From Trueperaceae bacterium (GTDB taxonomy: Bacteria > Deinococcota > Deinococci > Deinococcales > Trueperaceae), in contig PXAU01000113.1 of assembly GCA_003567075.1 (NCBI GenBank), positions 1 to 33,424 of the forward strand: a DNA stretch of 33,424 bases, read 5' to 3'. Below, piece after piece: positions 21,408-33,424 of this stretch. Below the pieces are notes generated by a model, which saw only the letters and a list, made by a program, of their open reading frames with translations, did no database searches and was not told where the DNA came from. A program made the position numbers and the translations under genes. Numbering within the stretch: the first letter of the stretch is position 1; every line of letters begins with the position of its first letter.

Positions 21408-22721
21408 ATGGCACAGAAGGCGATCCGAGAGGCAGACGGGATGCGAATGCTGGCCCGCTTGCTCGGGGAGTACTCCGACGGGAGGTACGTCGTCGACGAC
21501 AAGTTCGTCAGCGTGGGCCCCGATACGAACGTGGCCGCGCTCCCCGAGCAGCACCCCTGGCTGGTCGAGGAACGCCTGGTCGTCAAGCCGGACCAGTTGA
21601 TCAAGCGGCGCGGGAAGAACGACCTGATCCTCGTGGACGTGCCGTTCGACAAGGCCAAGGCCTGGATCGAGGCGAAGACGAAGGCGCCCATCACCATCCA
21701 CGGCGCGTTCGACGAGGCGGGCACGCCGCTCGACGAAGGCACGTTCGGGCGTCTGACGAACTTCCTCATCGAGCCGTTGGTGAAGCACGACCCCTCGGAC
21801 GAGTGCTACGTCGCGATGGTGTCGACGCGCGATGGGGACGAGATCCTGTTCCATCACCGCGGGGGCGTCGACGTCGGTGACGTGGAGTCGAAGGCGCTGC
21901 GGTTGCACGTGCCGGTGGGACAGGCTCCGAGCCCGCAGGAGATCGAGTCGGCCCTCTTGCGCGAGGTGCCGCCGGGGAAGCGCGCGCACCTCGCCGGCTT
22001 CATCGAAGCGCTGTTCAAGTTCTACGTCGACCTGCACTACGCCTTCCTCGAGATCAACCCGCTGGTGGTCACGAAGGACGCCGTGATCCCGTTGGATCTG
22101 GCGGCGAGGCTCGACAGCACCGCCGAGTTCGCGGTCGGCAAGCGCTGGGGCAAGGTCGAGTTCACCGCGCCCTTCGGCAGCAGCCCCACGAAGGAGGAGG
22201 CGTTCATCGAGGAGCTCGACGCCAAGACCGGCGCCTCCTTGAAGCTCACCGTCATCAATCCCGAGGGGCGGGTGTGGACGATGGTGGCCGGCGGCGGTGC
22301 CTCGGTGATCTTCGCTGACACCATCACCGACCTCGGCTTCATGGACGAGTTGGCGAACTACGGTGAGTACTCGGGCGACCCGAGCGAGGAGTTCACCTAC
22401 CTCTACGCCAGGACGATCCTCGACCTGATGACGCGCTCGAAGCACCCGAAGGGCAAGATCCTGTTGATCGGCGGCGGCATCGCGAACTTCACCGACGTCG
22501 CCAACACCTTCAAGGGCATCATCCGTGCGCTGCGCGAGTACAAGGTTCCGTTGCAGGACGGTCGCGTCAAGATCTACGTGAGGCGCGGCGGCCCGAACTA
22601 CCGCGAGGGCTTGCGGATGATGCGCGAGCTCGGTCACGAGATCGGCGTGCCGATCGAGGTGTACGGCCCTGAGACGCACATGACGAAGATCGTCTCGATG
22701 GCCCTGAAGGGTGGGATGTGA
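21408..22721 (+). CDS. aclB: ATP-citrate lyase, small (ATP-grasp-type) subunit
   Basis: ATG 21408 after gagagga. Matches the N-terminal region of eukaryotic ACLY as I recall it: HPWLVEERLVVKPDQLIKRRGK, LTNFLIEPLVKH, ILFHHRGGVDVGDV, FLEINPLVVTKD, WTMVAGGGASVIFADTI, ELANYGEYSGDPSEE, GGGIANFTDVANTFKGIIRA, FVRRGGPNYREGLRMM. Confidence 0.95.
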   Translation: MAQKAIREADGMRMLARLLGEYSDGRYVVDDKFVSVGPDTNVAALPEQHPWLVEERLVVKPDQLIKRRGKNDLILVDVPFDKAKAWIEAKTKAPITIHGAFDEAGTPLDEGTFGRLTNFLIEPLVKHDPSDECYVAMVSTRDGDEILFHHRGGVDVGDVESKALRLHVPVGQAPSPQEIESALLREVPPGKRAHLAGFIEALFKFYVDLHYAFLEINPLVVTKDAVIPLDLAARLDSTAEFAVGKRWGKVEFTAPFGSSPTKEEAFIEELDAKTGASLKLTVINPEGRVWTMVAGGGASVIFADTITDLGFMDELANYGEYSGDPSEEFTYLYARTILDLMTRSKHPKGKILLIGGGIANFTDVANTFKGIIRALREYKVPLQDGRVKIYVRRGGPNYREGLRMMRELGHEIGVPIEVYGPETHMTKIVSMALKGGM

Positions 22722-26868
<4,147 letters not shown>

Positions 26869-26915
26869 GCCTTCGCGGAGCGCCTCGCCACGCCCGAGGT
26901 GCAGGCACGTGGTCG

Positions 26916-27845
26916 TCAGCCGCCGTCATCGAGGAAGCCGTCGAGCTCCCCCCGATGCGGCGGCTGCGCCCCGTGCCGGGTGCAGTTGATCGCAGCGGCG
27001 GCCGCTGCGAAGCGCAGGACGTCGTCCCAGATGTCGTTGGTCACGTTCACCACGTCCCGTACGCTGTCCTCGAGCAGTCGGACCATCAACCCGCCGGTGA
27101 AGGTGTCGCCGGCACCGACCGTGTCGGCCACCTCGACGCGCGGTGCGCGCACCATGAGCTCGTCGGCGTTGCGCCGGAACAGGCTCACCCCCTCGTCGCC
27201 ACGAGTGACGATGACCGCGTCCGGACCGCGCTCGAGCCAGGCGCGGGCGACGTCCTCGATTGGCCTGTCGGGATGGAGCCAACCCAGGTCCTGGGTGCTC
27301 ACCTTGGCGATGTGGGCGAGCGCCAACCAGCGTTCGAGCTGCTGGAGGTACGTGGCGCGGTTCTCGATCAAGGTCGGGCGGACGTTCGGATCGAAGACGA
27401 CCAGGCTCCGGTTGCGATGCTTGGCCACCGTCTCGACGATCGCGGTCGCGGCAGGCTCCTGCAGGAGGCTGATCGAGCCGAACATGACCAGGCGCAGCGA
27501 CTCGGGGAGCTCGGGCCGCGGCTGCGGGTCGTAGAGCGTGTCCGCCGTGGCGTTGGCCATGAAGGAGAAGTGCGCTTCGCCGCCCTCCTCCTCGACGAAC
27601 GCCAACGTCGAAGGCGCGTCTGACCCCAGCAGGAAGCTCGTGTCGATCCGGTTGTCCTGCATGTGGCGACGGATGTAGGCGCCGAAGAGGTCGCGCGAGA
27701 CCTGCGCCGCGAAGCCGACGTCGGCGCCGAGCCGCGCGGCCGCGACGGCGACGTTCAGGGGCGAGCCACCGACGTAGCCCTGGAAGGCCAGACGGCCCGT
27801 GTCCTTGAAGTCGATCAGCGACTCGCCGAAGCAGACGATGTTCAT
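26916..27845 (-). CDS. PfkB-family carbohydrate kinase (fructokinase-like)
   Basis: VCFGESLIDF, GGSPLNVAVAAARLGADVGFAAQVSRDLFG, DPNVRPTLI, VTRGDEGVSLF, DTVGAGDTFTGGLM. Confidence 0.9.
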   Translation of the reverse strand: MNIVCFGESLIDFKDTGRLAFQGYVGGSPLNVAVAAARLGADVGFAAQVSRDLFGAYIRRHMQDNRIDTSFLLGSDAPSTLAFVEEEGGEAHFSFMANATADTLYDPQPRPELPESLRLVMFGSISLLQEPAATAIVETVAKHRNRSLVVFDPNVRPTLIENRATYLQQLERWLALAHIAKVSTQDLGWLHPDRPIEDVARAWLERGPDAVIVTRGDEGVSLFRRNADELMVRAPRVEVADTVGAGDTFTGGLMVRLLEDSVRDVVNVTNDIWDDVLRFAAAAAAINCTRHGAQPPHRGELDGFLDDGG

Positions 27846-28087
27846 GGCAACCATCCTTCGAGTGTGCCCAGCGGGATCGTGCGGGCGATGGAGGGCTCGA
27901 GCGCGATCGCCGCGAGGACCGCCGCGGCGATCATCACCCATACGAGTACCGACATGTACCACCGCTGCGGCCCGCGCGTGGCGTGGTGCCAAGGCGCCGG
28001 CCGTCTCGTGGGGGCATCGGCCCCAGCCCCCGCAGGAACCGCGCCGCGAGCGACGCCGGCTCGCGCGTCCTCGGCCGAACCGGTCAC
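27842..28087 (-). CDS. Small (about 81 aa) protein with one C-terminal-half TM helix, coupled to tetR and pfkB
   Basis: GTG overlaps the tetR stop (GTGA, 28087-28084) and its stop overlaps the pfkB start (ATGA, 27845-27842); TM segment YMSVLVWVMIAAAVLAAIALEPSIA. Confidence 0.6.
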   Translation of the reverse strand: MTGSAEDARAGVARGAVPAGAGADAPTRRPAPWHHATRGPQRWYMSVLVWVMIAAAVLAAIALEPSIARTIPLGTLEGWLP

Positions 28088-28635
28088 GGACCCAGCGTCG
28101 GGGCGACCACGAGGCGCGCGAAGACGCGACCCATCCGATCGGCGTCGTACGGCATGTCGTGCTCGAGCCACCAGGCGACCAGCGCCAGCGAGGCGGCGGC
28201 CAGGTGGTGGGCCGCCAGGTCGGCCGGGACGCCGTCGGGTGGGCGGAAGTCGGGGCTCGCCAGGACCCGTTGCTGCACGGCAGAGCGCAGCGCGTGCTCG
28301 AGCGTGCTGCCGCGCTGGGCCGACACCAGCACACGCAGCTGTGGCGCGTGCGCTGCGACGTAGGTGAACAGCTGCCGGCCCGCGTCGTCGAGGTGCCCCT
28401 CGGCGGCGCTGGGTTGCAGCAGGTCGGCCAGGTCGCTGACGATGCCGCCGAGCACGTCGAGCAGGAGCGTCTGCTTGTTGGGGTAGTGGCGGAAGAAGGT
28501 GGCGTAGCCGATGTCGGCGCGCTCCGTGAGGGCGCGTATGGTGATCTCGGCCAAGGGGCGTTCGGCGGCGAGTGACAGGAGCGCCCGGGCCAGGGCCGCG
28601 CGAGTGCGCTTGACGCGCCGGTCGATGTCGGCCAT
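28084..28635 (-). CDS. TetR/AcrR family transcriptional regulator
   Basis: RRVKRTRAALARALLSLAAERPLAEITIRALTERADIGYATFFRHYPNKQTLLLDVL. Confidence 0.92.
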   Translation of the reverse strand: MADIDRRVKRTRAALARALLSLAAERPLAEITIRALTERADIGYATFFRHYPNKQTLLLDVLGGIVSDLADLLQPSAAEGHLDDAGRQLFTYVAAHAPQLRVLVSAQRGSTLEHALRSAVQQRVLASPDFRPPDGVPADLAAHHLAAASLALVAWWLEHDMPYDADRMGRVFARLVVAPTLGP

Positions 28636-28641
28636 CCGTCA

Positions 28642-28647
28642 ACGGTA
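28642..28647 (-). promoter_or_regulatory. -10 box TACCGT (minus strand), 6 nt before tetR ATG: leaderless promoter candidate
   Basis: Minus strand: TACCGT-TGACGG-ATGGCC. Confidence 0.5.
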
Positions 28648-28665
28648 CACGATACGGCGTTGCAA

Positions 28666-28677
28666 GACATAGGTGTC
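28666..28677. promoter_or_regulatory. Inverted repeat GACA-tagg-TGTC, candidate TetR operator, next to a plus-strand -10-like TATGAT (28679-28684)
   Basis: Located between divergent tetR and the phytol-kinase-like gene; short half-sites. Confidence 0.35.
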
Positions 28678-28768
28678 GTATGATATGCATGGCTCAGAAC
28701 GCCGGCCGTGCGGCGCGGTCGACCGGGGCATCCTCGACCCCGCTGCGCTCGGCCCGAGGGGAAGACCG

Positions 28769-29500
28769 ATGACGAACCCGCTGATCGCCGTGGCGATCCT
28801 GTATGGCTACTACCTGTTGGCGCTGCTGGCAGTGCCGCTCGCGCTGCGCGCCTTCACGCCCGCACCGCGCGAGTTCGTGCGCAAGACGCAACACGTCGCC
28901 TACGCGATGTCGGTCTTCCTGCTGCTGGGACTGTTCGAGCACTGGTACCAGGCGTTGGCCGCGCCGCTCGCGCTGGTGGTGGTGGGCTACCCGGTGCTGC
29001 TGCTGTGGGAGCGTCACCCCAGCTATCGGCGCCTGTTCGCCGATCGCACGCTCAAGGGTGGCGAGTACCGCCGCCAGCTGCTGACGGGGCAGCTGACCTA
29101 CGCGCTGCTCATCGCGGTGTTCTGGGGTTGGCTCGGGCCCAGCTGGCGGCCGCTGATCGCCGTGGCGGTCATGGCCTGGGGCTTCGGCGACGCCGCCGCC
29201 GCGCTGGTGGGGAAGTACCTCGGCCGGCACAGGATCGCGCATCGGGCGGTGGAAGGGTCGAAGACCCTCGAGGGCACCGGTGCGATGGTCGCCTTCGCGG
29301 CCGCGGCGGTGTTCCTCACCATGCTCCTCTACGCCCAGCAGACCTGGTGGGTGAGCCTGTTGGCGGCGGCGCTGGCAGCCCCCGTGGCGGCCACCATCGA
29401 GCTGTTCTCGCGCCGCGGCAGTGACACGCTCACCGTGCCGCTGTCCACCGCGGTGGCGCTGGTGCCGCTGCTGCTCGTCAGCCGAGCACTCGGCTGGTAG
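28769..29500 (+). CDS. Membrane phytol/dolichol kinase-like (CTP-dependent lipid kinase / CDP-diglyceride synthetase-like) protein
   Basis: Multiple TM; FVRKTQHVAYAMSVFLLLG, WGFGDAAAALVGKYLGRHRI, GSKTLEGTGAMVAFA, ATIELFSRRGSDTLTVPL; gaggggaag upstream of ATG 28769. Confidence 0.75.
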   Translation: MTNPLIAVAILYGYYLLALLAVPLALRAFTPAPREFVRKTQHVAYAMSVFLLLGLFEHWYQALAAPLALVVVGYPVLLLWERHPSYRRLFADRTLKGGEYRRQLLTGQLTYALLIAVFWGWLGPSWRPLIAVAVMAWGFGDAAAALVGKYLGRHRIAHRAVEGSKTLEGTGAMVAFAAAAVFLTMLLYAQQTWWVSLLAAALAAPVAATIELFSRRGSDTLTVPLSTAVALVPLLLVSRALGW

Positions 29501-29503
29501 CGC

Positions 29504-30148
29504 GTGTCGCGGACGGTGCGCGACCTCGACGCGCGCCGCGAGCGCACGTCGCTCGTGGCCCTGCTGCTGAGCCTGTGGGGACCGCTGGCCACGTTCATCG
29601 CGGTCGTGCTGAGCCAGTCGACCACGCAGCTCGCCGACTTCGTGCGGCGCAGCGTCGAGCTGGTGGCCCTGGCGACCTCCTGGGTCGTGTTCCGGCGCCT
29701 GCGACGGATGCCCGAGATGCCGCCGGAGCGGGTGGCGCAGCTCGAGCGGCGGGCCACGCTGGCGGTCGCCACCGCGCTCACGGTGTCGGGCGCGGTGATG
29801 CTGCTGCTGGTGGCGTGGCGCTGGGGCACGTTCGTACCCGGTGGCGACGTGCGGCTCGGGGTGACCATCGCTGCTTTGGGACTGGCCTTCAACGGCGCCT
29901 TCTGGCGCCGGTACGCGGGCCTCGCGCGCGAGCGTCCGGGGCCGCTGATCGATGCGCAGCGGCGCCTCTACCGGGCCAAGGTCGCTGTCGACGCGGGCGT
30001 CCTCGCGGCGCTCTCGACGCTCATGCTGGCACCTGGAACGGAGGCGGCCCGCTGGGTCGACTTTGGCGGTTCGTTGCTGGTGGCGCTGTACCTGCTCCTG
30101 AGCGCCCAGCGCAGCGCCCGGGGCGCGGTGGTGGCGCGCTCCGAGTAG
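29504..30148 (+). CDS. Multi-TM protein resembling the membrane domain of cation diffusion facilitators, lacking canonical metal ligands
   Basis: GTG 29504, 3 nt after the previous stop; SQSTTQLADFVRRSVELVALATSWVVFRRLRRMP..PE and WVDFGGSLLVALYLLLSAQ resemble CDF topology. Confidence 0.5.
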   Translation: MSRTVRDLDARRERTSLVALLLSLWGPLATFIAVVLSQSTTQLADFVRRSVELVALATSWVVFRRLRRMPEMPPERVAQLERRATLAVATALTVSGAVMLLLVAWRWGTFVPGGDVRLGVTIAALGLAFNGAFWRRYAGLARERPGPLIDAQRRLYRAKVAVDAGVLAALSTLMLAPGTEAARWVDFGGSLLVALYLLLSAQRSARGAVVARSE

Positions 30149-30198
30149 CCGCGTTGCGCACCGCGCCGCAGCGGCGAGGCCCGAGGCGACGCGGCTGG

Positions 30199-30204
30199 TA
30201 GGCT
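30199..30204 (+). promoter_or_regulatory. -10 box TAGGCT, 7 nt before the GTG start at 30212: leaderless promoter candidate
   Basis: ggTAGGCTgtccggcGTGATGCAG. Confidence 0.5.
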
Positions 30205-30211
30205 GTCCGGC

Positions 30212-30913
30212 GTGATGCAGAGCCGCATCGGCGTGCTCAGCGACGTCCACGGCAGCCTGCTGCCGCTCGAGCTGGGGTACGCCACCTTGCAGCGCGCCGG
30301 GGTCGATCGGATCGTGTGCGCTGGCGACGTGGCCTCGTTCGGGCCCGATCCCGACGCCTGCGTGGCGTTCTTGCGGGCGCACGAGGTGGCGACGGTGGCC
30401 GGCAACCACGACCTCACCATGTGCAGGCCGCTCGACGTCCCTGAGGAGGCCACCGAGCGCGAGCGTGAGATCCTGCAGGTCACCGCCTGGTCGCAACGAC
30501 AGCTCAGCAGTGAGAGCCTCGCTTGGTTGGCGCACCTCCCGCTGGAGCTGCGGCTCGACGACGGCTTCGTGTGCCTGCACGCCGCACCTGGCGACGTGAA
30601 CCAGGTCGTGGGGCCGGGCGATCCCAAGCCCTTCCCGGCAGGGGCGCGGGTGGTGTGCGCCGGGCACCTGCACCAGCCGTACGTGGCCGAGGTGGGCGAT
30701 CGCATCTGGGCGAACGCCGGCAGCGTGAGCCGCCCCACGGACGGCGACCCGCGCGGTGCGATCGCCATCGCCACGCTGCGCAGCGACCGCTGGCAGGTCG
30801 CGATCGAGCGTCTCGAGTTGCCGCTCGACAGCCTCTGCGAGCGAATCCGCGCGTCCGGCATGCCCTTCGCTACGCGCGTGTGCGAGACGCAGCGCGCGGC
30901 CTCGTGGTGGTGA
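30212..30913 (+). CDS. Metallophosphoesterase (YfcE/MJ0936-like)
   Basis: IGVLSDVHGSLLPLE, VCAGDVASFGPDP, VAGNHDL, CLHAAPGD, CAGHLHQPYV, WANAGSVSRP. Confidence 0.9.
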   Translation: MMQSRIGVLSDVHGSLLPLELGYATLQRAGVDRIVCAGDVASFGPDPDACVAFLRAHEVATVAGNHDLTMCRPLDVPEEATEREREILQVTAWSQRQLSSESLAWLAHLPLELRLDDGFVCLHAAPGDVNQVVGPGDPKPFPAGARVVCAGHLHQPYVAEVGDRIWANAGSVSRPTDGDPRGAIAIATLRSDRWQVAIERLELPLDSLCERIRASGMPFATRVCETQRAASWW

Positions 30914-30934
30914 GCGATCCGCCTCGGCCTCGCC

Positions 30935-32311
30935 TCAGGAAGCGAGCGGCTCGAAGCGGGCGGTGAAGTGCCGCAAGGCCGGCGGTTCCTGCGTGATGCG
31001 GTAGCCGCGCAGACCGCCGGCGCGCTCGGCCACCTCGTCGCACACCTCGATCACGTAGTCGACGTGGCTCTGGGTGTAGGTGCGGCGCGGGATGGCCAGG
31101 CGCACCAGATCGAGCGCGGCGGGCGTCTCGCTGCCGTCGGGATGCCGCCCGAACATGACCGTACCGATCTCGCAGCTACGGATGCCGCCCGCCTCGTACA
31201 GCGCGACGGCCAGCGCCTGCCCTGGGTACTCCAGAGGCGGTACGTGCGGCAACAGGCGGCGTGCGTCCAGGTAGACCGCGTGCCCGCCTACCGGTCGCAT
31301 CACCGGCACGCCGGCGCGGTGCAGCCCCTCGCCCAGGTACCAGGTGGAGCGCACCCGGTACCGCAGGTAGTCGTGCTCCACCACTTCCTTCAGGCCCTGG
31401 GCGATGGCGTCGAGATCGCGGCCGGCGAGCCCGCCGTAGGTGGGGAAGCCCTCGGTCAGGATCAGCAGGTTGCGGCAGCGGGCAGCGAGCTCGTCGTCAC
31501 GCACGGCGAGCCAGCCGCCGATGTTGGCCAGCCCGTCCTTCTTCGCGCTCATGGTCATGCCGTCGGCCAGCGCGGCGATGTCGCGCACGATGTCGGCGAC
31601 GTCGCGCTCGCCGTGGCCGGACTCGCGCTCCCGGATGAACCAGGCGTTCTCCGCGAAGCGGCAAGCGTCCAGCATGAGCGGCACTCGGTAGCGGTCGCAC
31701 AGCGCCCGCACGCCGCGCAGGTTCTCGAGCGCTACCGGCTGGCCGCCCCCGGAGTTGTTGGTGATGGTCATGAACACGGCGGGCACGTCCTGGGCGCGCT
31801 CGCGTAGCAGCGCCTCGAGGCGCGCCAGGTCCATGTTGCCCTTGAACGGATGCTCGAGCGCAGGGTCGAGGCCCTCCGGGATCACCAGGTCGACCGCCTC
31901 GGCGCCGACCGCTTCGACGTTGGCGCGGGTGGTGTCGAAGTGGGTGTTGTTCGGCACCCCCTTGCCGGGTCCGCCGATGGCGGCCATGAGGATCTTCTCG
32001 GCGGCGCGACCCTGGTGGGTAGGGATCACGTGCGGGAAGGGGAACAGCTCCTTGACCGCGGCCTCGAAACGGAACCACGAGGGTGAGCCGGCGTAGGCCT
32101 CGTCACCGCGCTGGATGCCGGCCCACTGCTCGCTGGACATGGCGCCCGTGCCGGAGTCGGTGAGGAGGTCGATGAGGACGTCCTCGGCGCGCAGGGCGAA
32201 GAGGTTGTAACCGGCCGCCGCGAGGGCGTCGCGGCGCTCGGCCTCGGTGGTCATGCGCAGAGGCTCCACCGAATGGATGCGGAACGGTTCGATGATCGTG
32301 CGCGTGGGCAT
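30935..32311 (-). CDS. tnaA: Tryptophanase (beta-eliminating PLP lyase)
   Basis: IDLLTDSGTGAMSSEQWAGIQRGDEAYAGS, PTHQGRAAE, NNSGGGQPVALENL, MSAKKDGLANIGG, EGFPTYGGLAGRD, VGGHAVYLDARRLLPH, GIRSCEIGTVMFGR, LRHFTARFEPL. IRSCEIG lacks the Arg present at the equivalent position in tyrosine phenol-lyase (RSMERG), favouring tryptophanase. Confidence 0.88.
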   Translation of the reverse strand: MPTRTIIEPFRIHSVEPLRMTTEAERRDALAAAGYNLFALRAEDVLIDLLTDSGTGAMSSEQWAGIQRGDEAYAGSPSWFRFEAAVKELFPFPHVIPTHQGRAAEKILMAAIGGPGKGVPNNTHFDTTRANVEAVGAEAVDLVIPEGLDPALEHPFKGNMDLARLEALLRERAQDVPAVFMTITNNSGGGQPVALENLRGVRALCDRYRVPLMLDACRFAENAWFIRERESGHGERDVADIVRDIAALADGMTMSAKKDGLANIGGWLAVRDDELAARCRNLLILTEGFPTYGGLAGRDLDAIAQGLKEVVEHDYLRYRVRSTWYLGEGLHRAGVPVMRPVGGHAVYLDARRLLPHVPPLEYPGQALAVALYEAGGIRSCEIGTVMFGRHPDGSETPAALDLVRLAIPRRTYTQSHVDYVIEVCDEVAERAGGLRGYRITQEPPALRHFTARFEPLAS

Positions 32312-32547
32312 GGGGCGAGTATCGCGGCTGCGGTGACGCAGGGCAAGGGGCGGCCGGCGCCGCGCCCGGCCGCGCCGCCACCTCGCCCTCCGGCGCCTCG
32401 CCTCGCCGTGCCGGTGCCTTGCCCTGCGGTGGTGACGCCGACGAACGCGTGCCGGGGCCGGTGCTACGGTCGAGATGCACCACCGTACGGGTCGCGCCAA
32501 CGCAGTGCGCTCCACGGTTCCGCCTCGCAGCACGGGGAGGATCGATC

Positions 32548-32928
32548 ATGACGACGACGAACGACACGAACGGAATCGGCGACCGCGTTCCGGCCGAGGG
32601 CTATCACAGCGTCGATTGGGAGCGCGTCACGCCATCGGACCTCGAAGGCGCCACCGTCTTCGACCGGCACGACCGGGCCGTGGCGAAGGTGGCCGACCTG
32701 GTCTCGTCACGCGACGGGCACGTCCAGGCGGTGGTCTTGGAAGTGGCTGGAGCAGCCGGGATCGGCGACCGTACCGTCGCGCTCAGCGCCGATCGGATCG
32801 GTGTCCAACAGAGTGACGACGAGAGCGACCTCCGGGTCTACCTGTCGATGACCGATGAGGAGGTTCGCCAACTGCTCGAGCGCGTTGGCCCGACCTTCCC
32901 ACCGGTGATCGCCGGGTTCCCGCGCTAG
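32548..32928 (+). CDS. PRC-barrel domain-containing protein
   Basis: ATG 32548 after ggggagg; VTPSDLEGATVFDRHDRAVAKVADLVSSRDGHVQAVVLEVAGAAGIGDRTVALSADRI. Confidence 0.75.
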   Translation: MTTTNDTNGIGDRVPAEGYHSVDWERVTPSDLEGATVFDRHDRAVAKVADLVSSRDGHVQAVVLEVAGAAGIGDRTVALSADRIGVQQSDDESDLRVYLSMTDEEVRQLLERVGPTFPPVIAGFPR

Positions 32929-32990
32929 CAGGCGCTGGCCACGCAAGGGCGTCTCGCGCATCGGCCGCCGCTCTGGCCGCCCGCGGCTCG

Positions 32991-33080
32991 GCTCGCCCGT
33001 CGCTCGGCTCGCCGGCATCGGCTCGCCCGTCGCTCGGCTCGCCGGCATCGGCTCGCCCGTCGCTCGGCTCGCCGGCAGCG
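32991..33080. repeat. Three tandem 30-bp repeats (gctcgcccgtcgctcggctcgccggcatcg)
   Basis: Copies 32991-33020, 33021-33050, 33051-33080; the third differs by one base (cagcg for catcg). Confidence 0.95.
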
Positions 33081-33149
33081 ACGGAGTAGCATGGAGCGTC
33101 GAACTCGGTGCGCAAGCGGCGCGTCCACGTCGCGGAGGTGGGGCAGGCC

Positions 33150-33424
33150 ATGGCGAGCGGTACGGAACCCAACGTCCTCAGGCACGGCGAGTTGCTGCTC
33201 GTCGGGATGGTCACGCGGGCCGGTTACGGCGACATCGGTGCGCTGTGGCAGGCCTTCATGCCGGTCGAGGCGAGCGTCCCCGCCGCCGTTCGCGGCAGGG
33301 CCTACGAACTCCACGTGTACCCCGAGGGCTACGCCTGTGGCGATCCGTTCTGGCTCATGGTAGCGGTGGCCGTGGAACGGCTCGAGCACCTTCCGCCGGC
33401 CCTCTTCGTGAAGCCGCTCCCCGC
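33150..33424 (+). CDS. GyrI-like/effector-binding domain protein, truncated by the window end
   Basis: ATG 33150 after ggaggtgggg; MASGTEPNVLRHGELLLVGMVTRAGYGDIGALWQAFMPVEASVPAAVRGRAYELHVYPEGYACGDPFWLMVAVAVERLEHLPPALFVKPLP..; open to the window end. Confidence 0.55.
   Translation, partial: MASGTEPNVLRHGELLLVGMVTRAGYGDIGALWQAFMPVEASVPAAVRGRAYELHVYPEGYACGDPFWLMVAVAVERLEHLPPALFVKPLP

Noticed and set aside
30935-32311. Tyrosine phenol-lyase
   Set aside because: The GIRSCEIG segment lacks the Arg that characterises TPL (RSMERG); tryptophanase is the better call, though not proven.
32312-32547. tnaC-like leader peptide upstream of tnaA
   Set aside because: No convincing short Trp-containing leader ORF identified by eye in the GC-rich gap.
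32991-33080. CRISPR array
   Set aside because: Contiguous 30-bp tandem copies without spacers.

Overview
High-GC bacterial chromosomal window with about 24 genes, nearly all intact. No rRNA, tRNA, CRISPR array, transposase or phage gene was recognised. In order: 2-oxoglutarate dehydrogenase E1/E2 (sucA-sucB), a convergent secreted MsrA-MsrB fusion, dihydrolipoyl dehydrogenase (lpd), futalosine-pathway menaquinone genes (mqnE-mqnA), glycogen debranching enzyme (glgX), a CNNM/DUF21 membrane protein, a putative HExxH lipoprotein peptidase, a HAMP-GAF-GGDEF diguanylate cyclase, an amphi-Trp protein, two secreted proteins of unknown function, archease-rtcB, a two-subunit ATP-citrate lyase followed by monomeric isocitrate dehydrogenase (aclB-aclA-icd), a tetR / small TM protein / pfkB overlapping operon, a phytol/dolichol-kinase-like protein with a CDF-like partner, a metallophosphoesterase, tryptophanase, a PRC-barrel protein and a truncated GyrI-like gene. 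The main leads are: (1) the aclBA-icd operon close to a complete oxidative 2-oxoglutarate dehydrogenase set; (2) an array of seven GCTGAGCAG motifs, including four perfect 16-bp tandem copies, between rtcB and aclB; (3) several genes with a TANNNT -10 box 6-8 nt before the start codon, i.e. apparent leaderless promoters; (4) a 17-bp perfect palindrome over a -10-like TATGCT upstream of the diguanylate cyclase; (5) an 81-aa TM ORF joined to tetR and pfkB by 4-nt start/stop overlaps. Leaderless promoters, futalosine genes and high GC fit a Deinococcota-like (possibly Truepera-like) host, but that is inference. All identifications are from memory of family motifs; no searches were run.
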